A stretch of 64,000 nt of DNA from Sesamum alatum (Eukaryota; Streptophyta; Magnoliopsida; Lamiales; Pedaliaceae): contig JACGWO010000005.1 of NCBI GenBank assembly GCA_034509735.1, positions 30,596,479-30,660,478 of the forward strand, in the 5' to 3' direction. Positions within the stretch are counted from its first letter, which is position 1. Each line of letters opens with the position of its first letter. Of the stretch, positions 11,221-20,827 are shown in pieces. Under the pieces are notes generated by a model that saw only the letters and a list, made by a program, of their open reading frames with translations, did no database searches and was not told where the DNA came from. A program made the translations under genes and the position numbers.

Positions 11221-13473
11221 TTAGATCGACGATTGCTTGCTCGACTCCTCCTCCTCCGCATTCTCCACCTGCCGTAGTCCTCCAACTTTAGCATTTTTGC
11301 CGAACGGCACATACTTCCTTGCGAAGAACGTGAAGTATATCAAGTTGACGAATCCAATACTTGCGACCATGAAATAGAAGTTCTCAAGCTTATTATTGTT
11401 GAGGTCATGGCCACCAAGCCATGGTGTTTTTCCTCCTTGTCCTGTGATGGAATGCATCATGTTCACAATTAGAGTGCTCAGATAGCTTGCGACTGACAGG
11501 CTAAGGAAGAAAATCGCGCCCGCGATGCTTCTCATGCTCTCAGGCAGCTGTATGGTGAAGAATTCCATCAATGCAACGGCAGCAAAGGCCTCGGTTAGGC
11601 CGGAAAGTGCGAACTGAGGGAGGAGGACTAGTACGTGAAGAGGCGACGTAAATGACTTTTCACTTATGGCTAATGCTCGACGTTTTTGCTCAACGATCCC
11701 TGCAACGATCATGCAGAGGATCGACATGATGATGCCGATGATGATTCTTTGCTGCATTGTTAGCCTTGAGTCTGTTTTCATTAGTTTCTTGGCCGTGCGG
11801 ATGTATAGTTGCTCGTAGAGGAAGATCCAAATTGACAGTGCTATCATTGAAGAAATCCCCATCCAGCCAGGGGGGATCATGAAATGCTTACCGATGGACC
11901 GGTCCATTTGCAGTGCTTGCAGGACGCCGAATGTGCTCTGTTGATCCATAACGACGAAGCAGCCGACGCCCGCGATCCAAACGGGCATGATTGCGACTAA
12001 GCACTTCAAGTTCTCCACTTGCTGCACACTGCAGAGTCTCCAAGTGTTGACAGGGAGTCCTTCCTCATTTAACTCACTAGGATCAGCTATCACAGCAGCC
12101 TTGTCCAGGCACTTAAACCATTTGATCTTGATCAATTTTCGTGCTTCTGAATCCAAATCCTCTACAGGGTCATAAAAAGAATGCTCGTCGCCTAATTTTA
12201 TCTTGCGTTTCTTAAACGCAGCCGTGATCACCTTCGCCATGTCTGCGAAGACCGTCCCTTGAGGCTTCTTGCATATGTAAGTATGGTGCCCAATTAAGAA
12301 GATTGTGATCGATATGGCCAGACAGGCCGTGGGGATGGTGAAGCCTGTCAACCAGCTGATGTTAGTTTGGACGTAGACGACTCCGGTAAGGGCTATAACG
12401 AGGGCTATTGTGAATGAAAAATACCACCAGTTGAAGAAGCTCTCGAGGTGGGCTCTTCCCTTTTTGGTCTTTGTATCAAACTGATCGGCTCCAAAGGCGA
12501 TGTTGCACGGCCTAATCCCACCGGCCCCCATTGCGATCAGGGCGAGGCTGATGAATAGGAAGGCGAGCTGCCATTTGTGGGGCTGAATGCAGTTGGCTTC
12601 GTCTTGGCAGGCTGGAGGCCTTAGTTCAGGTAAACCTGCAGTTAAAGTCATAGCTGCCATGCCCTGGCAAGAGGGGGAAATTGGTAAAAGTTTTTGTCAA
12701 GACATAAGCAAAATATTCAAGATGTTTTTGTCTATTTTTAGAATGTATAACAAAGATTGATCAAAAGAATATAGACCCGAATTGGAAATTTCTTATCCGG
12801 ACCAGGTTTAGTCGAACCAAACCAATTATAAAGCAAGTGTATGTGATTGGTCACTTTCCGTGGACTGTACACTAATCATACGGCAAGTGTATTACACTTA
12901 TCATATGATTGGTTCATGTTTGACTGAATCAGGTTCGGGCTAGAATTTCCCTAGAGAATTGAAGAATAATTAATACAATCATATCATACCATTAGTGAGA
13001 AAACGGTGCCGATGAGGAGAGTAAGAAACCGCCCCAAATAAGCATCGGAAACAATGGCACCCGCTATCGATGAGATGTTAGACGTACCGGACCATATCTG
13101 CACGACGTTAACCAGAAGTATACCTTCCAAATTGTACTTGGTGCGCAGATACACCGTTATGTTGGCAATGAGGCTCATTGATGCCAATTTCTCGAACGAC
13201 TCGTTTGCTTCAAGAACAAGGAAAAACAAACAAAAGAAAGAACGTGAAGAAGACGAAGAAGAAGAAACAAGAACATGCATGCAAGAGAATTGAAATGTGA
13301 TTGATGATCATGATGATATATATAAATCATTGAAATGCATGATGATCGATTTAATTACCAAGAATGTACTTGATGGCCCTCCATCCGCCAGGCTTTTTGG
13401 ATTGAGATTCAGGAGGAGAAAGATGGGATTCTTCCCCGGCAGGAGATGGACTAGTCTGGTTTCCGATTTCCAT
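11221..13473 (-). CDS. NRT1/PTR family (NPF) proton-coupled transporter, probably NPF2 subfamily
   Basis: Three exons on the minus strand: 13473-13359, 13207-12990 and 12663-11221, with GT-AG introns of 151 and 326 bp. The joined frame is 591 aa, normal for NPF proteins. Exon 1 opens MEIGNQTSP and ends GGWRAIKYIL. Exon 2 has ANESFEK, the ExxE[K/R] motif of transmembrane helix 1 tied to proton coupling (E41, E44, K45), then the helix 2 segment GAIVSDAYLGR. Exon 3 carries the family pattern MGAGGIRPCNIAFGADQF, FFNWWYFS, a charged central loop around residues 265-330, and later helices with DQQSTFG and EAFAAVALMEFF. These are plasma-membrane or vacuolar 12-helix carriers of nitrate, peptides, glucosinolates or hormones. 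Substrate cannot be read from sequence, and the NPF2 placement rests on resemblance. No lesion is seen, so the gene appears intact. Confidence 0.93.
12784..12950. mobile_element. Foldback element in NPF intron 2
   Basis: The left arm (ggaaatttcttatccgg, then accaggtttagtcgaacc) is inverted at the right (ggttcatgtttgactgaatc, then aggttcgggctagaatttcc), with ccaat/attgg blocks inside. It fills about half of the 326-bp intron. No clear target duplication was found. Confidence 0.5.
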
Positions 13474-13480
13474 CTCTCTC

Positions 13481-13522
13481 CCTTTCTCTCTCTCTCTCTC
13501 TCACTCTCTCTCTCTCTCTCCT
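13481..13522. repeat. (CT)n microsatellite in the NPF 5' leader
   Basis: A nearly pure CT run starts a few bases upstream of the NPF start codon (GA repeats on the coding strand). Such tracts are common in plant 5' UTRs and core promoters. Confidence 0.85.
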
Positions 13523-14765
13523 AAATTTGTTGTTTCTTCCACATAAATATTACAGAAAAGCTGAGAGATCGATAACACTGCAGATGACCTGTTATGGTGC
13601 AAATAACACGGGGAATAAGTGGAGCAAAAAACCTACGGTGTTCATAGGCCTCTTGATGTAAATGATCAAGAGGGAAAAATGTAGGCAACATGCATGGCAA
13701 GAAAAAAATAACACATACTATATATATATACTAGGAAGGATATATAACCTGCGATCCATGCACGTGTAGAAATTTATTTTTAGAGAAAGGTATATACATA
13801 CATATATTATTTATAGTTAGCCATAAAAAAATATTAAGTTTATAATAATATTTATATTTTTATCATTGAAACATTAGTATATATAATTATATTTTCAAAC
13901 AAATTGATAATAGTGTTTCAATTGATACAAAAACTATTTTATTCTATTATTTGTAATATTCACTTTTTAACTTTAATTGGTACCATTAAATTAAAAAAAG
14001 TATTCCCCATAATTAACATTTTGCATTTCGTACTAATGATTAATTAGCTAAGGGGAGTTGTTTATTAATTTAGTTGAAGTTTAATTGATCACATATAGTT
14101 ATTTGAATATGGGATATCGATGTGAAATATTATCATTTATGTATTGTGAATTTTTTTATATTCAAAGTCAGAGGTAAAATTGTACCAATATAGATATTTA
14201 TGGGTTCATAGAGGAAGTAATCTTTGGAGTGAAAACATACAGGTATAACCCATTTTGAGGCTAAATTGCGTTTTTGTCTCACAAATAAGGTGTTGCGTTT
14301 TTTGTCCCATGATGCTTTTTTTTTGTTCAAAAATTATTAAAAATTTTACAAAGTTAGTCACAAAATTCCTTTTTCGTTAAGTTTTGATTGTAAGGGTCAA
14401 GCTGGAAGGAATTTTGGCGAAGGTATTCCGATGCTCAAGTCAGTTCGAGTTCAAAGTCTTAGAAAGAATGAAAGCAATAGTTAGGATGAAAAAAATTGTA
14501 TCTAATGATGGTGCCCATATTTATAGATGGTGGTGGATTGTACAAATTCACAAGCACCCTAGATCGAAGGCATGATCAATGGTGTGTGACTAGGTTTGTC
14601 ACAATGCTCATAGTGTTGTGGCCTTTTGTCCGTGAACACCATTACATGTGCCTGTGGTGTTGGCATCCCTGAGCTTTTTCAATTTCGTAAAGTAATGCAC
14701 TACGGACATGCTATCTTGTGATAGAGAACATATCTCACGTTGTGATTTATATAACAACGAACCAT
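13523..14765. other. AT-rich spacer and NPF promoter side
   Basis: This lies upstream of the NPF gene and must contain its promoter, but no box stands out from the AT-rich background. An (AT)n run is at about 13720-13732. Short open frames here have no recognisable protein features. Confidence 0.4.
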
Positions 14766-15044
14766 CACTACAAGAAAATTATTTAATAGCAATGAGAAAA
14801 TATTAGCGTCGAGCTAATTAGCAAGTAAAATTTTCTTTGCTAATTTATTTTATTTAATATGAGAAATTTACTTACTAATACATTTAGCAACGAAATTTAC
14901 TTGCTAACGAATTCAACAAAGAATTATTTAATATAGATATATATTAAATGTGTTGACTAGCAATGAAACGTTTACTTGTTAATTAGCTCGATGTTGATTT
15001 TAGCATAAAATTTTTTGTAGCTATTAAGTTATTTTCTTGTAGTG
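14766..15044. mobile_element. CACTA-type MITE
   Basis: The ends are CACTACAAGAAAATtatttaa and the inverted gttaTTTTCTTGTAGTG, the CACTA (En/Spm) terminal motif. A 3-bp target duplication, cat, flanks it at 14763-14765 and 15045-15047, the length expected for this superfamily. The 279-bp interior is AT-rich with inverted tagcaa/ttgcta blocks and no coding sequence. Confidence 0.85.
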
Positions 15045-15239
15045 CATTGCACTCTCCATGACATTCCTTCAATTCCAACAAATTAAGGCTTCTATCCGAC
15101 TTTGTATACATAAAAGCCTCTACAATATCCTTCGAAATGGAGTTTAAGATCCATGTCGTCACCATACTATCCACTCTGATTCACTGCTCAAAGTTTGCAT
15201 CATTTACATCCGATTTTACAGAAGTTACACGTATGAATC

Positions 15240-15679
15240 CTATTTGTACACAAAGTGCATGTCTAACAGCACAACTCTAGTTCGAGTAGTTATTACTAGT
15301 TAGAAGTGCGATTACCAGCACCATTCCTGGATGACCAGATCCGTATAGTTGTAGCGAATTGCCATCGCCTGCTTGTTTTCACCAGCTGCCGATATCATCG
15401 TCTGCTTGTTTTCATCAGCTGCTGAAGTTTCAGCTGTACGCGATTCACTTGCTATGATTTGGTTCCTGTATTTTCTTCACAAACGTAGATAGATATACAA
15501 AGATGTTCAACAGAAAGCTCTGATATCATGTAAAATTTCTTCAATCCGAAAAAGAAGTAGACTTACAGAGTGTTATATACACGAAGAAAGGGGGAAAAAA
15601 GGCTAACTACCTCAACTAACCTTGTCAGCTAAGCTATCTATCTAAGCATCTCTATACACGTGTTTATACTAATAAAACA
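15240..15679 (-). mobile_element. Ty1/copia 5' remnant: LTR, primer site, gag start
   Basis: Read on the minus strand, 15679-15529 is an LTR-like piece (TGTTTTATTAG ... ATTTTACA). The primer site TGATATCAGAGC (15528-15517), close to the initiator-Met type TGGTATCAGAGC, directly follows. A leader comes next, and the start of a copia gag is readable near 15345-15285: HPGMVLVIALLTSNNYSN, matching the usual NPG..L....L.G.NY.SW pattern. A stop breaks it just after. The rest of the element is gone and no 3' LTR is present. Confidence 0.75.
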
Positions 15680-16229
15680 GTAATACCAAAAACACGACTA
15701 CAACTGAGAAAGGTGTACACAACATAAAATACCCAAAATTTAGATATAGGTGCAAAGGCGCAATCTTCAATTCTCTCAACACAGGCACAATATCCATCTT
15801 ATCAACTGATAATAATATGTACTCATTCACATTAATGTCATTTATAAATATCGATAAATAATCAAACTTATACATTATTATGAATATCATGAAACAAGTT
15901 TTAGGCCGTATCTGGGGATGTCCAAAACTGTTGACCTCTTTAGTTAGTTTAAGTACTTTAGCCATAAAAATTTTGATGAGAACACGCACGTAAATTCATG
16001 TATTACCATATGTCTTATTAATCAATTGTTGTTTGAGTTATTCGTCACATGTTTTCAGTTGTTTACAAGGAAACATGTCTTCGATTAGTCACATGATTAC
16101 CAGCATTTTTGGAAACAAAAGTTGTGGCATGATGTATATACATATTACTCAACGGTCTCATTCCTTATTTAATCAACGGTCTTGACCCGTGAACAATTAT
16201 TAAGGCCTTATTATAAATGAAAAAAAAAA
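15680..16229. other. AT-rich spacer
   Basis: A 106-codon open frame on the minus strand (15669-15989) has no family features and biased, AT-driven composition. Nothing else is supported. Confidence 0.45.
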
Positions 16230-16360
16230 GTGTAAATTACAGTAGGATCATGAGATTTGTTATTATTATAAATATTTTTTGTTATTTGAAAAATTATAAA
16301 TATTTTTTGAAATTAATGGACGTTTAACAAATATAATTCGAGACAGCACATTATAAGAGG
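16230..16360. mobile_element. Truncated palindromic MITE (family D)
   Basis: The sequence from gtgtaaattacagtagg through gagatttgttattattataaa and gttatttgaaaaattataaa matches the left arm of the copies at 17645 and 40672. The right arm is absent. Confidence 0.5.
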
Positions 16361-16670
16361 TATTTGATAATTAAAATTGATGCCCAAATAAAATAGAAGG
16401 GGAATTGTATTTTAATACATAAAATTTTAATCAATTTTTAATTTGCGTGAGTATGGTTGATTTTCCATTAATTTGTAATAAAAAGGTGGTCTGACACACA
16501 CGGTTGTAAAAACAATAAAAGTGATTTTTGGATTATTATTTGTTATATACGAGATTTTTTATTTTTATTTTTTTTTGCAATTTTACTATAACATAGGGGC
16601 AGTAAATGAATTTACTCTATGTCATTATTTCCTTCTAATAATTCTCTCTACTTATGTTTTGTTTTCGAGA

Positions 16671-16975
16671 CTAGTCATTGTTGTACGTGCTTCGTGTGAG
16701 CATATTAAAAAGAACTATGGTGTAAGGGAAAGTGAAGAAAAAAATTGGTGAGGAAATGTGAAAAAAAGAAGTTCATGAGAAAAAAGAAGCATCGAGCGAG
16801 GTGAGGAAAACGTTGAGTAGTGGGTTGAGAGAAAAAATTTTAATTGTGAGATTAAATATTGAAATTACTATTTTGACCAATTATTATTTTTAAAACAAGA
16901 AATGAATTAAAGAGTAAATTCAGGTATTCAAAAGTTGGTACAACAAAAATTTTATTTTTTTTATAATAATATAGA
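16671..16975 (-). mobile_element. Small non-autonomous Helitron-like element
   Basis: On the minus strand it starts TCTATATTATTATAAA and ends CAATGACTAG, with A before the TC and T after the CTAG, as expected for Helitron insertion between A and T without a target duplication. The 3' end (gtacaacaatgactag) and internal blocks align with 44254-45207. The subterminal hairpin is weak, so the class rests on ends, insertion site and the homologous copy. Confidence 0.6.
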
Positions 16976-17149
16976 TAAGTACTTTGTTGAATGTACTTTC
17001 CAAACAGCTCAAAACATAGTGTTTTTTCTTTTTTCTTTTATTTTTCTTATAAAAGTGGTAATTATATAATTATATCAATATTACAATAAATTGAGCAATA
17101 CATCGAATTGATCAATCAATTAATACAATAAAGAACTATTAAATAAATT

Positions 17150-17270
17150 ATAATAAATTTACATAAAGTGAGATAAATAATCATGTATTCGATGAGATCA
17201 AACCCATAATCTCAAATTAATATAAAATTCCAACCTTAATCATTAAGTTAAGATTCATTTGTATACATAG
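17150..17270 (-). repeat. SINE-like tRNA-derived fragment
   Basis: On the minus strand, taacttaatgattaagg (box-A-like) is followed by gagattatgggtttgatctc (box-B-like GGTTTGATCTC). It resembles a worn tRNA-derived SINE head. No tail or target duplication was seen. Confidence 0.3.
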
Positions 17271-17644
17271 TGCTTGACTTTTGTAATTTGTCTCTTACTT
17301 ATAATGCCCAAAATGGAAAACGACCAGACTATGCAACATCCTTTTTGGACCATGACCACAAGCACCATTTTCAATCCATACAAAAATATATTGTTATAAT
17401 ATGAAATAATAAAATGTAAGTCCAAAATATTTATGTAAATCCAAACAATTTAAGCACACAAAACATCTTAAAGCTCTAGATTAATCCACATAAAACATAA
17501 ACAAATTCGGACCACTTGACAAATATTTGATTAAGAAAATTGGTCAACAATCTAAATCTCACTAAAAAAAGAATATTATCGAAAAAAAGGTGAGTGCAAT
17601 ACTACCACTAGTTATATTTATTGAATGACAAATATTTTGTTTTA

Positions 17645-18070
17645 GAGTAAATTACATCTACCTCTCTTGAGATTTGTCATAATTATAAATACCCCTTATT
17701 GTTTGAAAAATTACAAATACTTCCCTGTGATTTGTAATTTTCAACCAAAGGCCTGAAATTGACCATTTTGCCCTTGATTTTTTTAGTTAAATTGCAGAAA
17801 AATCAGCCAAGGCAAATTGCATTATTAACTCCTCTGTGTAAAAAACTTTAAGAACCTCTCCCTACGCATTGTAGTCCAAAAAACTTCAAAGAATTTTAAA
17901 AATTAAATAAAATGCATAAGGGTATTTTGGTCAGTTCACCCATGAAAATGGATGGAAATGAGTTATTTGTTAGATGGTTACAAACCTCGAAGGGGTATTT
18001 ATAAATTTTCAAACAACAAGAGGTATTTGTAATTATGCCAAACCTCAGGGGAGGTAGATATAATTTACCC
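17645..18070. mobile_element. Palindromic MULE-like MITE (family D) with 9-bp target duplication
   Basis: The ends are GAGTAAATTACATCTACC and the inverted ggtagatataatttaccc. The two halves are near-complementary over hundreds of bases. An exact 9-bp duplication, tttgtttta, flanks it (17636-17644 and 18071-18079). It is 426 bp long and homologous throughout to 40672-41097. Nine-base duplications are characteristic of Mutator-like elements. It is inserted in an older sequence (about 17560-18315) that starts cactaaaaaaagaa and may be a decayed CACTA MITE. Confidence 0.9.
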
Positions 18071-18419
18071 TTTGTTTTATCACAATGAGTTTAATAGTAA
18101 TGACAGTTATTTTATAAAAGTTGTCAATACCAATATCTACTAAGAAATGTTTAAAAAAAAAAAACGTCAACAAAAAAATTGTTCATAAAATTATCACTAA
18201 AAGCAGTTAGTGCCACATGTATAATGAAAATAAAAATATTTGTGTCTACACTTAAGTTGTCACTAACTATCATTATTGACAACTTAAACAAATTGTTTAT
18301 CGCTAATAAGTCTTAAAAATTATAAGCTCACAAAACTAAATTTATTATCACTTAAATAATACTTTAAGGATTTAACTTTTAAAATTATTACTTCATATTT
18401 CATCACTAGTATTCTTCAC

Positions 18420-18680
18420 GTCCCATGCCTCTGAGTCCCTTGAACGTGATAATATATTGTTTTCAAACTCATTGAGTGCATCCTGAAATTTGAGTATGAA
18501 ACTCATCGAAAAGGAAACTTTAATAAACGTACTTGAATTCTTTGACGTCCGTAACTTATATAAAGTACTTATCTTATTAGTTCTCTATCATAGTGTGACG
18601 TGGTATCACACTATTAGTGTCTTTAATATTATTCAAAGGTCACGTCTAATTCTCAAAAGCTCCACTTGCTAGGCCGATTT
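18420..18680. repeat. Diverged repeat, copy 1
   Basis: This stretch (ctctgagtcccttgaa ... gagtgcatcctgaaattt ... catcgaaaaggaaac ... cttgaattctttga) aligns in the same orientation with 19760-19990 at an estimated two-thirds identity. It is probably a fragment of an unidentified element, perhaps an LTR. Confidence 0.45.
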
Positions 18681-18936
18681 CACTAAATAACGAAAACAAA
18701 TAAGTTAAAGAGGAGGAACAAATGAAGAAATATTAAACAAAATACATCACTTCCCCAACTAGAGATGAAGGCCACAACCTTTCACTGCACTTCAAAGCCA
18801 CCAATGCTCATCTTGTCATTGTCCCCATGATTATGTTATTGCAAGTTCTCAATATTAATGTGATCGTAATTGTGCTTGTGAAAGTAATTCTATTATGTTG
18901 TTTGATATTATTGTATATTTGGTACAATAGTTTTAT

Positions 18937-19708
18937 GGGTTAAATTCATTTTGATCCCTGTGATATAAAAAAATATTGAAAACCCCCCTATGAAAAATTA
19001 ATTTTAAAAATTATCCCTATGTTATAAACAATGACTCATACCGTCCTCTTATCAACCCAGACTTGGTTTTTTTGAGATAATAACTAAAATACCCTTCTGA
19101 TATCAATAAATGACCTATAATATACATATTTTTATAATTTATAATTAAAAAATTATTATTAAAAAAATTAACAATAAACCTCTGCCCCCTCCCCCTCCCA
19201 CCCCCTTGCCTACCCTCATCCCAACCCCACCCCACCCATTCCGCCCCCAGTAGAGGGGGGCGGCGCGCCGCCCCCTGTCTGGGCGACGGCGCCTAGTCGA
19301 GGGAGGGCAACGCAACATCTGGTCCCGGGGTGATGGCGGCGACGCCGCTGCTGCCCCCCCCCCCCCCCTTTTTTAATTTACATATAATAATATTTATTAT
19401 ATTATTATTATATAATAATATATAATATATTATAATAAATAATACTATATTATATTATTATATGATAATAATTTATTAATATATTATATATTAGATTAGG
19501 CTAGAGAACATAAGGGCAAAAATGTCAAAAAAGGCACTTTTCAGAACCCCTGCCGCGGTCAACGCGCGTGTGCCACCAACATCGGCTTCAGGGGGTTTTC
19601 TAAACTTTGTTTTATATCATTGGGGGTGTAATTGTTACTTTAATTTTCACAGGAAGTTTTTTGAACATTTCCAATATCACAGGGGGAGGGGGTCTTTGTA
19701 TTTTTCCC
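18937..19708. mobile_element. Large palindromic element with a GC-rich core, 10-bp target duplication
   Basis: The left end GGGTTAAATTCATTTTGATCCC is mirrored at the right by gggtctttgtatttttccc. Arms with gataa/ccctatgttataaac mirror gttttatatcattggggg. The flanks carry an exact 10-bp repeat, atagttttat (18927-18936 and 19709-19718). The core (about 19180-19370) is unlike the surroundings: C-runs, cggcggcgcgccgcccc-type GC palindromes and a 15-base C tract ending near 19368, followed by an (ATT)n/(AT)n palindromic stretch. It does not code. Confidence 0.85.
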
Positions 19709-19759
19709 ATAGTTTTATTACTTTTGTATTATGATGTTTGTGTCTATATGTTCTACATA

Positions 19760-19990
19760 AACTCGTTGTTCTGAGCCTGTTGGATGCGAGAATTGCCACC
19801 AAACCCATCGAGTGGATCCTAAAATTCAGCTACGAACAACTCGTCGAAAAAGGATATTCAGTGGATGCACTTGAGTTTTTCAATGAAAGCTTATATGATA
19901 CTTATTTTAGCAATTTCCAATCGATGTAGGATAAAGTATCATACACATTCTCGACAGCATGCAAATATATTTATATATAGTTGATTAATC
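19760..19990. repeat. Diverged repeat, copy 2
   Basis: Partner of 18420-18680 (ttctgagcctgttgg ... gagtggatcctaaaattc ... cgtcgaaaaaggatat ... cttgagtttttcaa). A 63-codon open frame runs through it but matches no family I know, and the other copy is not open, so it is not called as a gene. Confidence 0.45.
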
Positions 19991-20059
19991 TCCACGTGAT
20001 ATCATAAGGTAATATTTAAATACTACTTCTACTTTACCAATGATCCCTTACTTGAACGG

Positions 20060-20180
20060 TGAAGTTGATGTCTCAAAGTCAAGAGACTGTGAGTTCGAGT
20101 CCTACTGATATAGGTATTTAGTCTACTTTTAATAGCAGTATGTTGTTTCTTTATTTACTTTGATTGTTGGTTGATTTTAA
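20060..20180 (+). repeat. SINE-like tRNA-derived fragment
   Basis: tgatgtctcaaagtcaagag followed by the box-B-like gtgagttcgagtcctac and a body (gatataggtatttagtctac, tttaatagcagta) matches 26985-27115, where the same blocks recur (gacttcgagtcccac, gtgggtatataatctac, tttcatagtagtga). Two copies with a tRNA-like B box support a SINE. Ends are not defined. Confidence 0.45.
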
Positions 20181-20558
20181 AATATTGATATATTATGTAC
20201 AGATATTATAGTAATAGTATATTGAATGATTTAAAACTATGTATTTTCAAAAATACTACTTCTATGGCAAAATGAAAACTCCAGTTTCTTTTCCAAAACG
20301 AAAATAATACTCTACTCCCTGATCATTAAAAAGAACTTTTTGCCCAAAACTCATTTGAAAAAGAACAATATTACAACATTATCAAGTCTCAATACGTACC
20401 ACTTTCTAAATAACAAAAAAAAACATTTAAACTTTTAATTTCTTTTTCCCAACTTTAAAATCTTGAAATTAGAAAAATTGAGCAAGAAACGCCCCCCCAC
20501 CCATGTAGAGAAAATCCATACAAGAAGGAGACAAAAAGCATAAGATTATCGTTATCTC

Positions 20559-20568
20559 GTGTATAAAA
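20559..20568 (+). promoter_or_regulatory. TATA-like box upstream of the HPP gene
   Basis: gtataaaaat lies about 260 bp before the HPP start codon in a GC-raised leader region. A start about 30 bp downstream would give a 5' UTR of roughly 235 bases containing a 50-codon upstream ORF (20629-20781). Assigned by position and match only. Confidence 0.35.
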
Positions 20569-20628
20569 ATATATCACTAAAAACCAACATAGAGAAACGG
20601 GAAAGATCGCCAGTCGCCGCTTCGCTGT

Positions 20629-20781
20629 ATGGATTCCCCGCGCGCCCACCCTTTTCTATCCAATACCCTTTCGACTTCTCCAAGGGACATATCCCCTCTC
20701 CTCATGGGGCTTTCAACTTCCCCCAACGGTCTCTCTCTCTTTTGTCCGAACCCACACAAAAAATCCCAGATATTTATTTAG
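20629..20781 (+). other. Upstream ORF in the HPP 5' leader
   Basis: An ATG opens a 50-codon frame (MDSPRAHPFL ... KKSQIFI) that ends at TAG 46 bases before the HPP start. It would be translated first if transcription starts at the TATA-like box near 20559. No conservation evidence is available, so it may be incidental. Confidence 0.35.
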
Positions 20782-20827
20782 GTTTTTATCAATTTCCTGT
20801 CCTAATTCTAAAAGCAAGAACCCGAAA

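Noticed and set aside
15669..15989. 106-codon minus-strand frame
   Set aside because: No family motif, AT-driven composition and overlap with a copia remnant.
19738..19929. 63-codon frame with a protein-like look
   Set aside because: It lies in a diverged repeat whose other copy (18420-18680) is not open in the same way.
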